Positions 1 to 12,153 of a stretch of DNA of 64,000 nucleotides are shown here, piece by piece. The notes under the pieces were generated by a model that was not told the DNA's origin, ran no database searches, and worked only from the letters and a program-made list of their open reading frames with translations. The translations under genes and the position numbers were made by a program. Position 1 is the stretch's first letter; every line of letters begins with the position of its first letter. This DNA comes from Russula earlei (taxonomy: Eukaryota; Basidiomycota; Agaricomycetes; Russulales; Russulaceae): contig JAGFNK010000223.1 in NCBI GenBank assembly GCA_025769875.1, positions 1 to 64,000 of the forward strand, read 5' to 3'.

Positions 1-356
1 ATCTGCTCTCCTCTCCTCTCCTTCTCTTCTCCCTCCCCCTCTTTTCCTGCTTGCTCTTGGGTCAAGACAACTGTCTCAGATTGCCGTCCAGCCCCACAAA
101 CTCTGCACACCCCAGTTTGGCTCGCTTCAGCATCACCTGTGAGATGTGGATGATGAATGTGCTTGCATTGTGTGGCCTCCTTTGGTGCAGAAATCTTTGG
201 GTGCTTTGCTCACTGATGTTGAGTGAGGCCCCAACTTGAATGGCATTTCAGTCCACATGTTGGGCAGCCATGAATGACAAATTCTGGGATTTGTGGCATC
301 ATAGACAAATCTGAACAAAAGTGGCCAAGTGTTGAATTTTCCAGAATGTCCTGGAT
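1..356. other. no recognisable gene
   Basis: The first 50 bases are a pyrimidine-rich CT tract. The rest shows no protein family I recognise. The short open frames lack conserved motifs. It is the left flank of the solo LTR that starts at 362. Confidence 0.5.
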
Positions 357-657
357 TCAGGTGTTAAGATCTGACGATCTTATTACCAACTCTAGGTGAA
401 AGAGTTGCTTGATATAGTTCAAGCACTAGACTTCGAATCCTTTGATATTATCTCAGGAAGATTTGGTGTAAGAGATGAGAAGGGCCTCTTTCTGGTAGAG
501 CTAGTATAATTTGTCTTTAGATTGTTAGACAAGGTGAATGTTTTGTTGAGAAAGTAAGTCGAGCGTAAGGCTTGACTTCTTGGTACCACTGACTATTTAT
601 ACAATATCTCTACAACTACTGATCCGATTTGTACGAAACTTGGGGTGCACATAGCTG

Positions 658-1183
658 TGTTGAGATTATCATTGATTTGGGTGATTTGGTATGTTACCAC
701 TACCCTGGGACGTTGTGATGTAATCACAGCTCAGACGTGTTGACGCGTTGGTTACACGGACCGGGCATCACCGGCGTAGACGTCATGACGTGTCGGATCA
801 CGTGGTCCGGCTCAGCTCACATGCTGAGATCTGCGTTACTTACAATGATAAGTTAATTGATGACAATCGGTAGCTACTAACGACTGATCCTTGTATGATC
901 TTTGTTTCTTATTGATGGTAGCTACCTGCAGTGTACTTAGAGACGCTCTGGAGTACTTAAGAGCATCGTATTTCGATAGATCACTTCAGTCTTGTCTTAG
1001 ACAATACTGAAGTGAGTACTTACTGTTTCCTATCTTATCTCTCACATCTAATCATGCGTTGTAGATATCTTGTGATAGGTATTACTGAATTACAGTCTTG
1101 TCTTACACAATACTGAAATATCTTGTGATAGATCTTAAGGATCTTATCGCTCTTATCATAACCTGCGCCCATCTGCTTCAACA
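658..1183 (+). repeat. 5' LTR of the copia element, followed by PBS
   Basis: The stretch runs from TGTTGAGATT to GCTTCAACA, about 526 bp, in the correct position after the AGCTG TSD. Immediately downstream, 1184-1195 (GGTTATGGGCCC) is a plausible tRNA primer-binding site. The right boundary is inferred from the TGTTGA/TCAACA terminal inverted bases and from the PBS, because the matching 3' LTR has been deleted. Confidence 0.7.
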
Positions 1184-2079
1184 GGTTATGGGCCCTGACC
1201 ATGTCTAAATTCCAAAGTCGAAGATTCACACACAAGCTTACCATTTTTTTCCCCTCTTCACAAGCCTCTGTTATCAGACGACACCCTACTCCCTCGGTCC
1301 CTGGAGCCAAAGGATTGACGCGTGCGTTATCTATCACGCGTCAGGGGTACTGATTTGATCTTCAATAATCCGGCAACAACTGCTCCGTTAGCCCGGGTTG
1401 GCAATTCGCAATTACCTAAAGTTCACTCACGGCACCCTCACCTAATGTTTACGTTCCCTCCTCAATCTCAATCACTCGCTTGGTCATCTCGCTTACTGGC
1501 CATTACCCCACATCCTGAATAATTATCGCGCATCGCATTACAGTTACAGATGATAGCCCCTCCAGCAATACTTCTTAGGACGCTGAGGGAGAACACTTTT
1601 AGACGCACGCGCTCTTGAAATATACATTCAGAAGGTCACATTGGCAGTAACAAAAATGACATCAAATTGTATACTTGCAAGCTCAAGTGGGAGGAACTCA
1701 AACGCGCATACGGCGGTGTCAGATCAATGTCAAGCATTCTACACATGGGCATCCCTTACACGCACATTCATAGACGTTAGACGACACACATCAGACGTTC
1801 CCGCGATTGCAAACATCAAACGATGCATGGATCACTCTCCAATATAACCATTTATTCATATCGAATCTCCATTTCATCTCCATTCTTATCTAAACGTTAT
1901 CCGATGCTCACTCGGCTGTCGCGTCGACAAATTCTAGCCTCCAGCGCTCCAATGGACCTTTCCCCACACGATCCAGGTACGGATCAGTAATGAAGATGGT
2001 CGTCGGGCCGGCCTCTCCGCCTCACAAAATACAGTCATTCCGGTAAAGACACACAACACTATGTCCAAAATACAATGCT

Positions 2080-4760
2080 GCTATTGCAATCAACTTGGGC
2101 ACACAGTCTGGACTACCGGAAGGAGAAGGCAACGAATACAAAAGTGACAGGCACTGACAGGAACGTCAGCGCATACATAGTGGGCAATACTGCTCCTATC
2201 ACCGAGGTATCAGACGTCCAATGAATATGAGATTCTGGGTTTCCCTTTACGCGGCGGCTAGATCTTGATCGACTATGGAGCTCCTCATCATATTAGTCCG
2301 TTCCGGACCCCCGACTTCATTATTTGCGCTCCGGCCTCCAGATCTATTACTCTGGGAGGTTATACAGTCATCAGACAGATTGGGACTGGATCTGCGTCCT
2401 TCCTGCCGGCCGGAAGGCCTTGGAGATATCCTTATTAACCCTCATAGACATTCTACATGTACCGAAGGCCGATGCATGCGACTACACAGTGCGCGTGCTA
2501 CTTCGGAATGGGGGATGCATCACTTACACTCAAGAGGGGTGTTCAAATTTACACATCAAAGATCGGAAGATCACGCACAGCTGGCTGGAGAACAATCTAT
2601 TGTGTATTAACTTCATAACTCCAGCTCTACACGCGCAAAGAAGTGTCCTATCATTCCACATCCAGCATCAGTGCATGGGACATATGTTTCCACCACGCGT
2701 TAATCTATCACAGTGATTCCGATACTCGGATCTCGCTTGGCTTTATGGATCGCGATCAGTTATCTTGTCTGGGGTATGCACTCGGCTAGCAAGCTCGGCT
2801 AGCGAACGCATCTTCTTTTCTCGGTTGCCCCTTAGCAATCGGATCCTCGGCTACAGATTATCTACAGCACCTTAGCCGATCTACTGCACGCGAGATCAAT
2901 TCGAGGCGCTAGCTATTGAGGCAACGCGCGCTCACATACTTATCAGTTCATGGAGGGATCAAACATAGATTAACAATGCTAGATTCACCACAGGAGAATG
3001 GAGTGCCGGATAGATGGAATCAGACCCTTGAAGACAACACGCGCTCAAAGTTGCACGGCGCTGGTCTTAGCCTCGGGTTCTGGAGCATAATACTAACGCT
3101 GCCATCCATACTAATGATCGGACTCCATCACGCATTCTCTGTGCACACACACTTCATACACTGTGAACGGACGGACTGACTCCGGTCGTCTCACAATTCC
3201 GCCTTCTTTAGATGTAGGGTGTATGTCTACACGCCTGACCATCATAATCTTATCGCGTGACAAGCGCATACTGCATAGCCAGGGGACATGTTACAGACAC
3301 TGCTCCGCCTGCACAACTCTTGGTCCCTACAGGACCGGTGACATTCTCTGCCTTACCTTCACATGAACCGGATCGTCGGCACTTCGTTCTGCGCCTCCGG
3401 AAACCCCATTAGATTCCCTCACACCACACTCACTCGACCTTACCCCACCTATACAGCCAGTTCCACACACTCCGCCACACCGTTTATGCCATCACGTCCG
3501 CGTTCCGAATGTCTCGGAGGGACTGCATACACAGATCCAAGAGGGCGCTTATCACATACGGCTCGGCTATGCGGAAGCGATCACTAGGCTACATATCGGG
3601 AAGGCACTTTATCGGATTCTGCCGATGAGTGGCAAGTCGCGAGTCAGATATGTGATCGACGCACTTGCGAAAATTGGTACCTGGGATCAATTGATCTTAT
3701 AGATCTTATCGGAATGGGTGTGCAGCATGCAAATCTTGGAGATTTCGCGCGCGTTTCAATTGCACAGGGGTTCACCCAATTTACAAGGCATTGACATTGA
3801 TGAAACCTTCTTACCAGTAGCCAGGTCCGAGTCTTAGCGACTCTTGTTCAGCGTTGGCCGCGCGAACACATTGGGAAATCAACGGACGTCTTGTCGGCGT
3901 TCCTATTTGGCTCACTGGGTGACAAGATTTAGTTTTATTGGAGCAACCGCAAGGCTTCATCACACCGGACAGACAAGAAAGTTTTTCTCTGGTCTTACAC
4001 AGGCCTATCATACATGGGACTTACGTTCTCATGGAGTCCTTAGTGACTCGCGTTTACATGCACGCATTCTCATGCGGGCTTCGCGTTTACATGCACGCAT
4101 TCTCATGCGGGCATCGACTTAGCACGCACGCATTCTCATGCAGGCTTCACAAGTCATACGCACGCATTCTCATGCGGGCTTCACGTTCATACACACACAT
4201 TCTCATGCGGGCATCAGTTTCATGTGCACGCATTCCCATGCGGGCACTTATCTCGGCTTCGCGCTCACGCATTCTCATGCAGACATATGTCATCGCCAAG
4301 ATGCGGGGGGATCCATTGCCATTTCCTTATCAGTTCACATGCTCTCTGCTGATGACATCATTATCTTAGGCGACCCTCGCGGTCTCGACGCTCACATCTA
4401 CGGGCAGCGCTCACATCTACGGGCACATATACATCCTTGTCTATACACTACGAGTTGACAGATCTAGGCGAGATCGCGTCATATCTCGGGATCCACATTA
4501 CACGTGATCGCTCGGCTAACACAGACATCGATCATTCAAGGTACATCTCGGATCTCTTCGGGATGGTGGATTCCACTCCGCTCCACTCCTGTAATCTCAG
4601 AGGTCTTACCTCGGGATGGCAGACTTCCGTTCCGCTTCTGCATTCCGCTCCGTTCTGACGTGGAAGTCCAGTTGATCAAGCACTCCGGAGACGCAACGCC
4701 TATGGCGATTAGGCAATATATTAATGTTTTAACGGTGGCCTCCCCTATGTACAGATCTGA
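2080..4760 (+). pseudogene. copia gag-pol remnant (zinc knuckle, PR, IN, RT/RNase H)
   Basis: Fragments in several frames can be ordered. Near 2085 there is a CCHC-like knuckle whose last Cys is lost. About 2255-2300 shows a protease-like segment where the family Asp-Ser-Gly reads Asp-Tyr-Gly. A pre-integrase segment lies about 2670-2800, and the integrase core about 2940-3180 contains DSPQENGVPDRWNQTLEDN. RT pieces lie about 3740-4480, including an ADDIII catalytic-loop remnant and DLGEIASYLGIHITRD at about 4452-4500. Frameshifts and stops separate nearly every domain. It is a fossil, not a gene. Confidence 0.85.
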
Positions 4761-5228
4761 ACACTTCACTGGACACTTTCCTGGCAGTCTCTCGACTGTG
4801 CGTTTACACGCGTTCACATGCATTCACACTCTCCTTTGCAGTCTCGTGCCTGCATACACATATTCATTTGGAGTCTTTTGACTCATTTCCTTTGGAGTCT
4901 TTCGACTCACAGTCTCTCGACTCACCCACTCTTTAATCACTTGCATTTCACTGCAATACCTACCTCATCAAGACGTCCACCTGCTGATGGTCTTACCACG
5001 CCGCACGCCCATGCGTGACACCAGCATTCTCATGTGGGCTTCACGTTCATACGCACGCATTCTCATGTGGGCATCAGTTTCACGTGCACGCATTCCCATG
5101 CAGGCACTTATCTCGGCTTCGCACTCACGCATTCTCATGCAGACATATGTCATCGCCAAGACGCGGGGGGATCCATTGCCATTTCCTTATCAGTTCACAT
5201 CCTCTCTGCCGATGACATCATTATCTTT
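4055..5228 (+). repeat. minisatellite and duplicated RT segment inside the copia element
   Basis: An approximately 21-24-bp unit around ACGCATTCTCATGCGGGC recurs about seven times at 4055-4285 and about four times at 5028-5150. The second array lies in a block (5028-5228) that repeats most of 4165-4356, including the following RT-derived stretch. The repeats have replaced the RT region between the Gln-Pro-Gly-Phe-like motif and the YVDD-like motif. Confidence 0.8.
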
Positions 5229-5488
5229 CAACAAGCTGAGAACCAGTAGTATCCAAATATGTAAAGCGCAATTCGAGAATATCAGAAATGACTCATGTGT
5301 GAGTCATTCTCTCCTAGTATCTGTCATCAATTAGTAAGTACTGAGTAAGTTCTTACCAATCAATCAGTAAGCGGGTCAGTAAGCAATCACTAAGCCAGAT
5401 GGATAAGCACATATGAGTAAACAGAATCGAGTCACCAGAGCATAGGTAAGCAGATGAGCACAAGAGACACGAGAATCCTAACATCAGG

Positions 5489-7360
5489 ATCAAACTGTCA
5501 AACTGAATAACAAAACCACCTACCCTCCCACCATGTGACCTTTGGGAAACTGGCCCAACGTTAGCCAATGATAATAGATAATGGCTTGTACTTTCTGGTA
5601 TTATAGACTGGTTGTTGCGGTTGCCCAACGGTTGCTGGACCAGTTTACAACCAGTCCAGACCACACATTTAGAATAATGTAACATTATATTATTCCGGTG
5701 CAGGGGTGTGCTACATACTACAGATATAAATGCTTAGTTTATTATCTATGTGCTCCGCAGTATGGACTCTGCAGTGTATGGAGAAATCCCTGCTACATCC
5801 CCACATCTCACATCTGTTGCTCAAGTATGCCATTGTGCCATTGGTGTTGTCCACCACTGTTGTGTCAATGCCACTGTCATCATCAGCACCACCATCTCCC
5901 CCCACGAGCAGTGGCTCGCAGGTGGGGTGGTGGTGCTGTGGTTGGAGGTGGGTGGTGTGTTGTCCATTATTGTCATGGGGCCTTGGAGCTGGTGGTCCTG
6001 GTCACTGGTCAGGGTTGGTGGTCCTGTACTCCCATATCATATCACCCCCTGTCCACCGCATGAGCAGTGGCTTGTGGCAGTGTTGGGTGTGCTGTCATTG
6101 TCAGTGCCATTCTATCCACGATCCACCCCATGAGCAGTTGCTCATGAGACTGGGGCAGCTGGTGGGTCATCATGGCATCCTGGCACTATCCAACGCTGTT
6201 GTAGGGTCGTAAGACACTATTCACTCAGCGAGGAGTCATGCGCTGATGTAGAGGTGGGTGCTGGGGTCTGTGTGGCACCTGCTTCGGGTTGGGGGGTTAG
6301 CATGACACAGGACAAATTTGGGGTGTGTAGGTGCATACTGTGCAGGTATCTCACTTCTTGGGTCTTCACCAAAGACAAGCCAATACCCCTCTACTCCCAT
6401 GATTTTGCAGCCAGTGGGAATCCGCCTTACAACATGTATAGGAGACTGAAACTCCAGTTTTCTCTTGATGAATGAGTTCAGGGACCTTTGAACGGAGAGC
6501 CTCAATGTAACAAAGGGCTGTTTGCTGCAGGAAGCGCATGAGCAACGCAGAACCTCATGGATGAATGTCTTGAGGAGGGAAGAATTGCCCCTGGCCTGCT
6601 CAGTAGAACAAAAGTTGATCTGAGTGGCAGCATGGGAAAGGCATTAAGATGCCATGGAAAGGTGAGAGGGAGCTGTGCTTGGTAAATGTGGTGGTGCTAT
6701 TGGCGGCAAGGGAAGTTGTTGCGCAAGTGCAGTGAAAACACTAACACTTACATTTGGGTTAAGAAAACTGCAGGGACATTGAGACCTGATGGCAGCATCT
6801 GGGTGGGGAGAATGTTCGTCTTAAGTAAGAAGTCTCCACAAGAGGGGCTTGTGCCAGGTTGCAGGAAAGTAGCTCAGTGGAGTCACCAACAAGACCAGCA
6901 ACATACTTATGTTTATATACATCCTTCAAGGGTTGCAAGAAAACAAGACTATTCGATCGAGTAGGAGGGAGGAGCTTTGTGAGATCTGATTTGGATATCG
7001 AGTTGTGAAGAGTTGGGGTGGGTGTTGATACAGTTGACAATGACAATGCTGGGGTATTCAAGTCAGTGTTCGACAGTGTCTGTATAGTTGAGGGTTGGAT
7101 AGAGGCATAGGGGCCGGTTGGGTCTGCGGTCCATTTTCAGTCCAACCAGACTTTTACTATATATGGAAATGTCATAGGGAGAGTGGGGGCACTGAAAACA
7201 CAAGTTGGTTGAAGAAGGTGTTTTTTCCTACCACAGTCTCATCCATTAAACCAGCCTCTGCCAATAAACTGCATTCCATCAGTCCCAGAGGGACTAGAGT
7301 TATGAAATACCAGAGCCAGAGGCCATCTGCACTCCAACACTTCCATGCCAGCACACACCC
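5489..7360. other. no recognisable gene; hairpin sequence near 5605-5660
   Basis: Short frames without conserved motifs. GACTGGTTGT and ACAACCAGTC near 5608-5657 form a 10-bp perfect inverted repeat with a loop of about 30 bases, possibly a MITE remnant. A degenerate unit containing GAGCAGTGGCT or GAGCAGT recurs near 5908, 6062 and 6131. I see no coding evidence. Confidence 0.4.
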
Positions 7361-10204
7361 CTGCTGAGAATGACCTGATCCCTTCATCTGCCAATATTGG
7401 CTCACAAAAACATGGTCATAGAGACAAAACAGCTGTCCAGGGGCCAGATGATGATTTGACGTGGAAGTGACCCAAAAAGGACAATGGCCATGTCTCCTCG
7501 GACCCACCTGCAAAGGGGAAGACCTGTTGTAATTTACCCCCTTATCAGTTCATCCATGATCCCTCTCATTATTGTTCTTCTCTGTCCCCGTGGTTACCAT
7601 CTCACCCCTTGATGGTGATCCCTTATTGTGTTTCATTTATTGTGTTTCACTTATTGTGTTTCACCTATTGTCGAGTTACTTTTGCTATTGGTATACCTTT
7701 ATCTATTGTTCTGCTGATAGTACTGTACAGCCTCGCTACATACAGTATTTAAGCGCTTGTAAAAGTTGGGGAATGCCCCAAGCTTAGCTTTGTCCCATTT
7801 CCTGTCGCACCCCTTTTGCCCTGTACTGTCTCTCAATCACAACTTGCGTTGTGCTGGCTTATACTCTGCTTGACTTAAGTTCATCACAAGGGACCTTCAT
7901 GTTCCTCTTCCTCCTCTGCTTCTCCTTCATCATCCTCCTCTTCTGTGAAACCAGGAGATCAACTCTGTCTGCAGATTAGGTCATCCTTGACTTAGTCTTG
8001 AGACGCTAAACCTCAGAACCGGTCTCCTTGAGCCGACCCCCATCAAACCCTTGAACCAAGTCACAGGGACTTGGCCCCCACTGAATCTTGAGCTAATGCT
8101 CTTACGGCCGCGACGCCATAACAAGACCTCTCACAAACAGAAACAAAGTGCAGCGCCCATCCCAAGGGAACCTCTACCAGACCGCCCAGGCAGGAATGTC
8201 CATCCTGCAGGACAAAGAACCACTCACCACACACCACAAGAAGTTGCTGCTGAGAATGAAGGGAAGAAGCAAGCTATAGAGGAGAAGATACATGAAGGGG
8301 AAAGGGCGAAGGAGTTGTTAGCGCAGATGAACATAAACAAGGACCTTCAAGATGAACAGATACTTACCAAGAACCCACAACAATTGTCTGCAGCAATTCT
8401 CAAATGTGGAAGACAATATCTTGAAGATGACAAGGATGGGGAAGTATTTGATTTCACAGCAGTTGAACAGGAGTCATGTTCTGATGACGTGGGCTCAGAA
8501 CCTGTAAAGGCAAAGGTGGTGAGTCACAGCAACCAATCTATGTGCACCGATGTTACCCACTGACTGATTGCATTATTCTTAGGTGAAAAAACTAAGAGAG
8601 CGGCTAATGGAGCATTGCGCAGTGAGATCCAGGAGAAGGAGGCAGATGTACGGGGTGGGCAGGATCATGGTGGGATGGGAATGATCAACAAGGTCAAAAT
8701 GACAAACACAAGGTGTGTTGACCTTGATCACTCAGTCCATATCATATTGACCTCATCCTGATTCCCAAGATTCACTCCTCTGGATGGTGCACCCAAGCAA
8801 TACCAAAATGCAGGTCTACGAAAGGATCCGAAGTCAAAGAAGGCATCCAAAGTTGTTGATCCATTCCAAAGTGGTGGCCTCAATGATGAAGATGCCATTT
8901 TTTCCAGGCCTTCCTTTCCCCATTGACAAGCATCTGTCCCTTTAGTAGCTGCTGACCAATACCCTCCAAACCCGCAACACGATCATTTGCACAAGAATGA
9001 GGTGCATTAGATTCTCTCATATTTACATCACTTGTTTGATCTGGAACCCTTAGCTCATTCAGATGACTGACAGTGACAGTGAAATCCCAGCTAAGGTGAG
9101 AGACTGTATCATTGATCACGGACAATGATAGCATACTAACAAAACTACCTAGTCCTCTCAAACCAAGCAGCTGACAAAGGAGAAACTGACTGTCAAGAAA
9201 AAGCTGCCAAAAACCAAATCACAACCTGCAGATAACGCAGACAATTCAACCAGTGCTGAATTTATTCATGACATTCGCTGGGCAAACATTTTGCTTCCAA
9301 CAATCATGCATTACCTCTATATCTTGTGGGAGCTGTTCATTCATTTCTCTTCAGATTCTCCTACGTTTCTCGTGACAGTGCAGGATGCTTTTAATATTTC
9401 CTTCCCAAATGTTGACATCATATTGAGATCTGATGATCCCCTTGTCACCATGGTGCAGACCCTTTCCCCTCTTCTTATGGTTATTACTAATTGAAAAGCA
9501 TATCAGGTATATAAACAACTCAACAGCTGAAAATCAAAGCTCACAGGTGAAATTCTCAAGGCTGTCAGGGATTTTTTTGAAAACTCTGAGTTCCTTGATC
9601 AACCAGCAAAAATACAAGCGTACATCCGTTGGGCCCTCCAAGGGGATGGCCCCACCTATTATCAAACTCCAACTCCACAAACTTGCAGCATTGCTCACAA
9701 CAACCCTGGTTACATGGTACATCACCTTCCCTCTGTGGTCTTCTCATTCTTACAATGGCATATCAGGCTCCCAATGGTTTCCTACAGTCCAGATTCATAG
9801 CCCCCTTTGGCAAGCAATATCTTCGATATGCCAAAGACTCCATCCTTCAACCTGCACTCAACATGGAACACCCACCAAAAGGTTTATACACCGTAATCCT
9901 TACTGCAGTATGGCTCCTCTTTTGTTCACTTGATGACCATTGTCGATTATCGCCTTGGCAGGTGGAACATGCTTTTGTGGCATTCGTGAGGGGCACTTAG
10001 GTCGAGCCCCCATTATTTGCACACAAGCATTACTGGCGACCCTTACAAGTCTTTCTCAGCCATGTAGATCATGTGAGCGAGAGGCAGTGGAGGACAATCC
10101 TGGAGCATGTCAACAATGACAATGCTACTGACAAGGATTACTACATAGATCAGTCAATGCTATCTGCCTGTCATGAAGATTTGTATATTCTGCAAAGCCC
10201 TTAG
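7360..10204 (+). pseudogene. degenerate DUF6532-like fungal gene interrupted by a solo LTR
   Basis: After the LTR, a long frame (8129-8563) carries PIPREPLPDRPGRNVHPAG and a charged helical stretch (QEVAAENEGKKQAIEEKI). Further pieces follow: KVVDPFQSGGLNDEDA-like near 8850, HDIRWANILLPTIMHYLYIL near 9270-9325, FLVTVQDAFNISFPNVDI near 9365-9420, and IQAYIRWALQGDG near 9615-9650. A C-terminal HEDLYILQSP ends at the stop 10202-10204. This reads like the repetitive Agaricomycete family that I associate with DUF6532; the family name is from memory and moderate in certainty. Frame breaks beyond normal introns and internal stops near the 3' end mark it as decayed. Its role is unknown. Confidence 0.6.
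7525..8123. mobile_element. solo LTR with TSD AGACC
   Basis: The 599-bp segment starts TGTTGTAATT and ends CCATAACA. The identical 5-bp sequence AGACC lies at 7520-7524 and 8124-8128. Inside are TATTTAAG at about 7745 (a TATA-like box) and pyrimidine-rich leader sequence, as expected for an LTR promoter. Removing it joins Gly-Lys-Thr to Ser-His-Lys in the surrounding reading frame, so it inserted into a once-continuous gene. Confidence 0.85.
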
Positions 10205-10635
10205 AATAGTGTTTCATTGGGGCTCACATTTGATTACTCGCCTTTCCGCATAGATTCTATGCCTTCATGTCTAATTCTTTTCTTCCAGCACCATTAGATA
10301 TTGTATATAGGACCTAGATCTGAAGTTATGTAGGTTCCAGTAGGTTTCCTAGGTTTCCATCCAAGACCATCCAGCCAGGTTTCTGAGAAAATGGACCTGG
10401 GATTCCAAGTGTCTAAGTTTCCAGGTTTTCTATGGTTTCCCAACTTGAGAAACCTCTGGAAACTGAAAGGCACGATTACTGATGTAGGGAACCAAAGCTG
10501 ACAAAATACTGGCTCTGCGATGCAGGCACATGAGTGTATATGTGTATGTGGTACGATGGTACCGAGGTGCATGGGCTACTAAGTTCAAGGTATGGTTTGT
10601 AAAGAGTAGAACAGATATACATAAATGGTTTAACT

Positions 10636-12100
10636 TACTGTCCTTTTCACATGACCTTGCACTTGCCATTTTTGGATGTCATTTCAAGTGCAAAATTAAA
10701 ACTGCTATATCTCAACAGTTTCTCAACAGATTGCCTTGAAACTTTGACAGTAGAACCTTAGACACTGTATCTAGGTGCAGATGAAATATGGGAGCCTAAT
10801 ATTCAGTTCTTGACATGTCAATTTTTGGGTGCTGACATGAGTGCAAAACTTTGAACTGCCATATCTCAACTGTTTCTCAATCAATTTCCTTGAAACTTCA
10901 ACAGTGGGATCTCATGTACTGTATCTAGGTGCAGCCCAAGAGTTGGGGTCTAATTCCAAGTTCTTGAAGTTTTGACTTTTGTGTGCAGTCTGAGTGTGAA
11001 ATTTCAAACTGCTATATCTCAAATGTTTCTCAATAGATCACCTTGAAACCTGGACAGTAGAGCCTTATATACTGTATCTAGGTGCAACTAAAATATGGGA
11101 GCCTAATATTCAGTTCTTGAAGTTTCAATTTTTGGGTGCCACATGCGAAATTTCGAACTGCCATATCTCAACCATTTCTCAATGGATTGCCTTGAAACTT
11201 GGACAGTAGAACCTTGTGTACTGTATCTAGACGCAGCCAAATTATGGGTTTCACTCGTTTGAATTTGGGGTGCTGACCCCAAGCATGACAAAATTACATT
11301 ATTGCTACAGCCCAACACATGACACAGAGGTATTCTTTTGATTACAATGCAGGTAGAAGACTGCACAACATATCGCCCATGACTGAGGACTCAGATGTCC
11401 CTGACTAATGATGATTGCTACCCAGGCAGGATAGATTGTGCCAATCAACCTACGGCCTGTGTCCTCCCCAGTCTCATGTTCGTAGCCATGGGCTGACCGC
11501 TTGCAGGGTGTGCAAGATCCGCAAGGTGTGCCTCATGCATGCGCAGCAACAGCTGTGTCAAGAAGGCCAGGGTGACAACATTGTCCCTGGCACTGACCCC
11601 ACTCGTGGCACTAACGCCGAGCCCAGACTCGGGGGCAGCATCAGAGTAGTGCTCCCACAGTGTGTAGAGTGAGAGGATCTCCTGCAATCATCACAACAGT
11701 GGGAAGCAACATGCGCAGGCTGACTATGAAGCCAACAAAGTCCTGCTGCAGCACGAGCGCGGGCTTTTGGTGCATGCTGCCAATGTTTGTGTGCGAGGAG
11801 CGGCAGGGAGGGGGCGTGTGCACCACAGATTGTGCTTGGATCGCATTGCACATCTTGTCATTCAGCACGAGTGTGAGGTAGATCATGGTGATGGCGATCA
11901 TGTGTGGTGGGTAGAGGAGGCAGAGCTCGGAGCGGTACATGTCGTCGATGATGAACCTGTCAAAGTTCGAACACACCATGTTCGGCCAGTTTTCTTTTAC
12001 GGTTTGGAGAGTGGGGGGGAGGGAGGAGTAGGAGATGATGACGTGCCATGCTGTTTGTAGGGGCCCTTCCCTGAGCTTGAGTCTTCCCTTGCCAGTGCCC
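10636..12100 (+). repeat. left arm of long inverted repeat IR1
   Basis: This arm is the reverse complement of 14571-16041 with a few percent differences. It runs from TTACTGTCCTTTTCAC at the outer end to GCCAGTGCCC at the inner end. It holds four imperfect ~155-bp tandem repeats and the 3' half of a cyclin C pseudogene on the minus strand. Confidence 0.9.
10690..11250 (+). repeat. four imperfect ~155-bp tandem repeats
   Basis: Each unit contains a variant of CTATATCTCAACAGTTTCTC, then TTGAAACTTNGACAGTAGAACC and ACTGTATCTAGGTGCAG. Units start near 10700, 10857, 11010 and 11158. A mirrored set lies at about 15430-16000 in the other IR1 arm. Not coding. Confidence 0.85.
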
Positions 12101-12153
12101 ATCCGAGTTGAGCGCTGCAGCATTGTCATCCTAGTCAAGGCTTTCTGTGCCAT
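11445..12153 (-). pseudogene. cyclin C (SSN8-like) pseudogene fragment, left copy
   Basis: Minus-strand reading gives a cyclin-fold segment with FIIDDMYRSELCLLYPPHMI, the signature of the second half of cyclin C, the partner of Cdk8 in the Mediator kinase module. A frame change leads to a C-terminal segment (ARDNVVTLAFLTQLLLRM) ending at a stop near 11445. The N-terminal cyclin box is absent from this copy. Sequence upstream of about 12100 no longer matches the right copy. It lies wholly within the inverted repeat, so it is a by-product of the duplication and not a functional gene. Confidence 0.75.

Larger units (their letters stand above)
658..5233 (+). mobile_element. degenerate Ty1/copia retrotransposon nested in the family A LTR
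   Basis: The element starts TGTTGAGATT and ends TTTCAACA, flanked by the TSD AGCTG at 653-657 and 5234-5238. Internal order is 5' LTR, primer-binding site, gag zinc-knuckle remnant, protease, pre-integrase, integrase, RT. This order (integrase before RT) is diagnostic of Ty1/copia. The coding region is broken by many frameshifts. The 3' LTR is essentially missing: the end runs from an RT-like stretch (the frame ending ADDIIIF) straight into the last 7-8 bases of the LTR, which suggests a deletion. It cannot move autonomously. Confidence 0.88.
362..5483. mobile_element. solo LTR (family A) split by a copia insertion
   Basis: The two halves, 362-657 and 5239-5483, together make about 541 bp. 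They match in order the uninterrupted 537-bp LTR at 56799-57335. The ends are TGTTAAG and CCTAACA. The 5-bp TSD TCAGG lies at 357-361 and again at 5484-5488, so the solo LTR is a complete insertion scar. The middle (658-5238) is a later insertion plus its duplicated target AGCTG. No internal region belonging to family A remains, consistent with LTR-LTR recombination. Confidence 0.9.

Noticed and set aside
4055..4285. Regularly spaced ~22-bp repeats reminiscent of a CRISPR array
   Set aside because: Units abut without unique spacers, vary in sequence and lie inside a decayed copia RT gene of a eukaryote.
658..5233. Repeat-induced point mutation (RIP) in the copia element
   Set aside because: The region is not AT-enriched and is broken mainly by indels, not by dense CpA to TpA changes.
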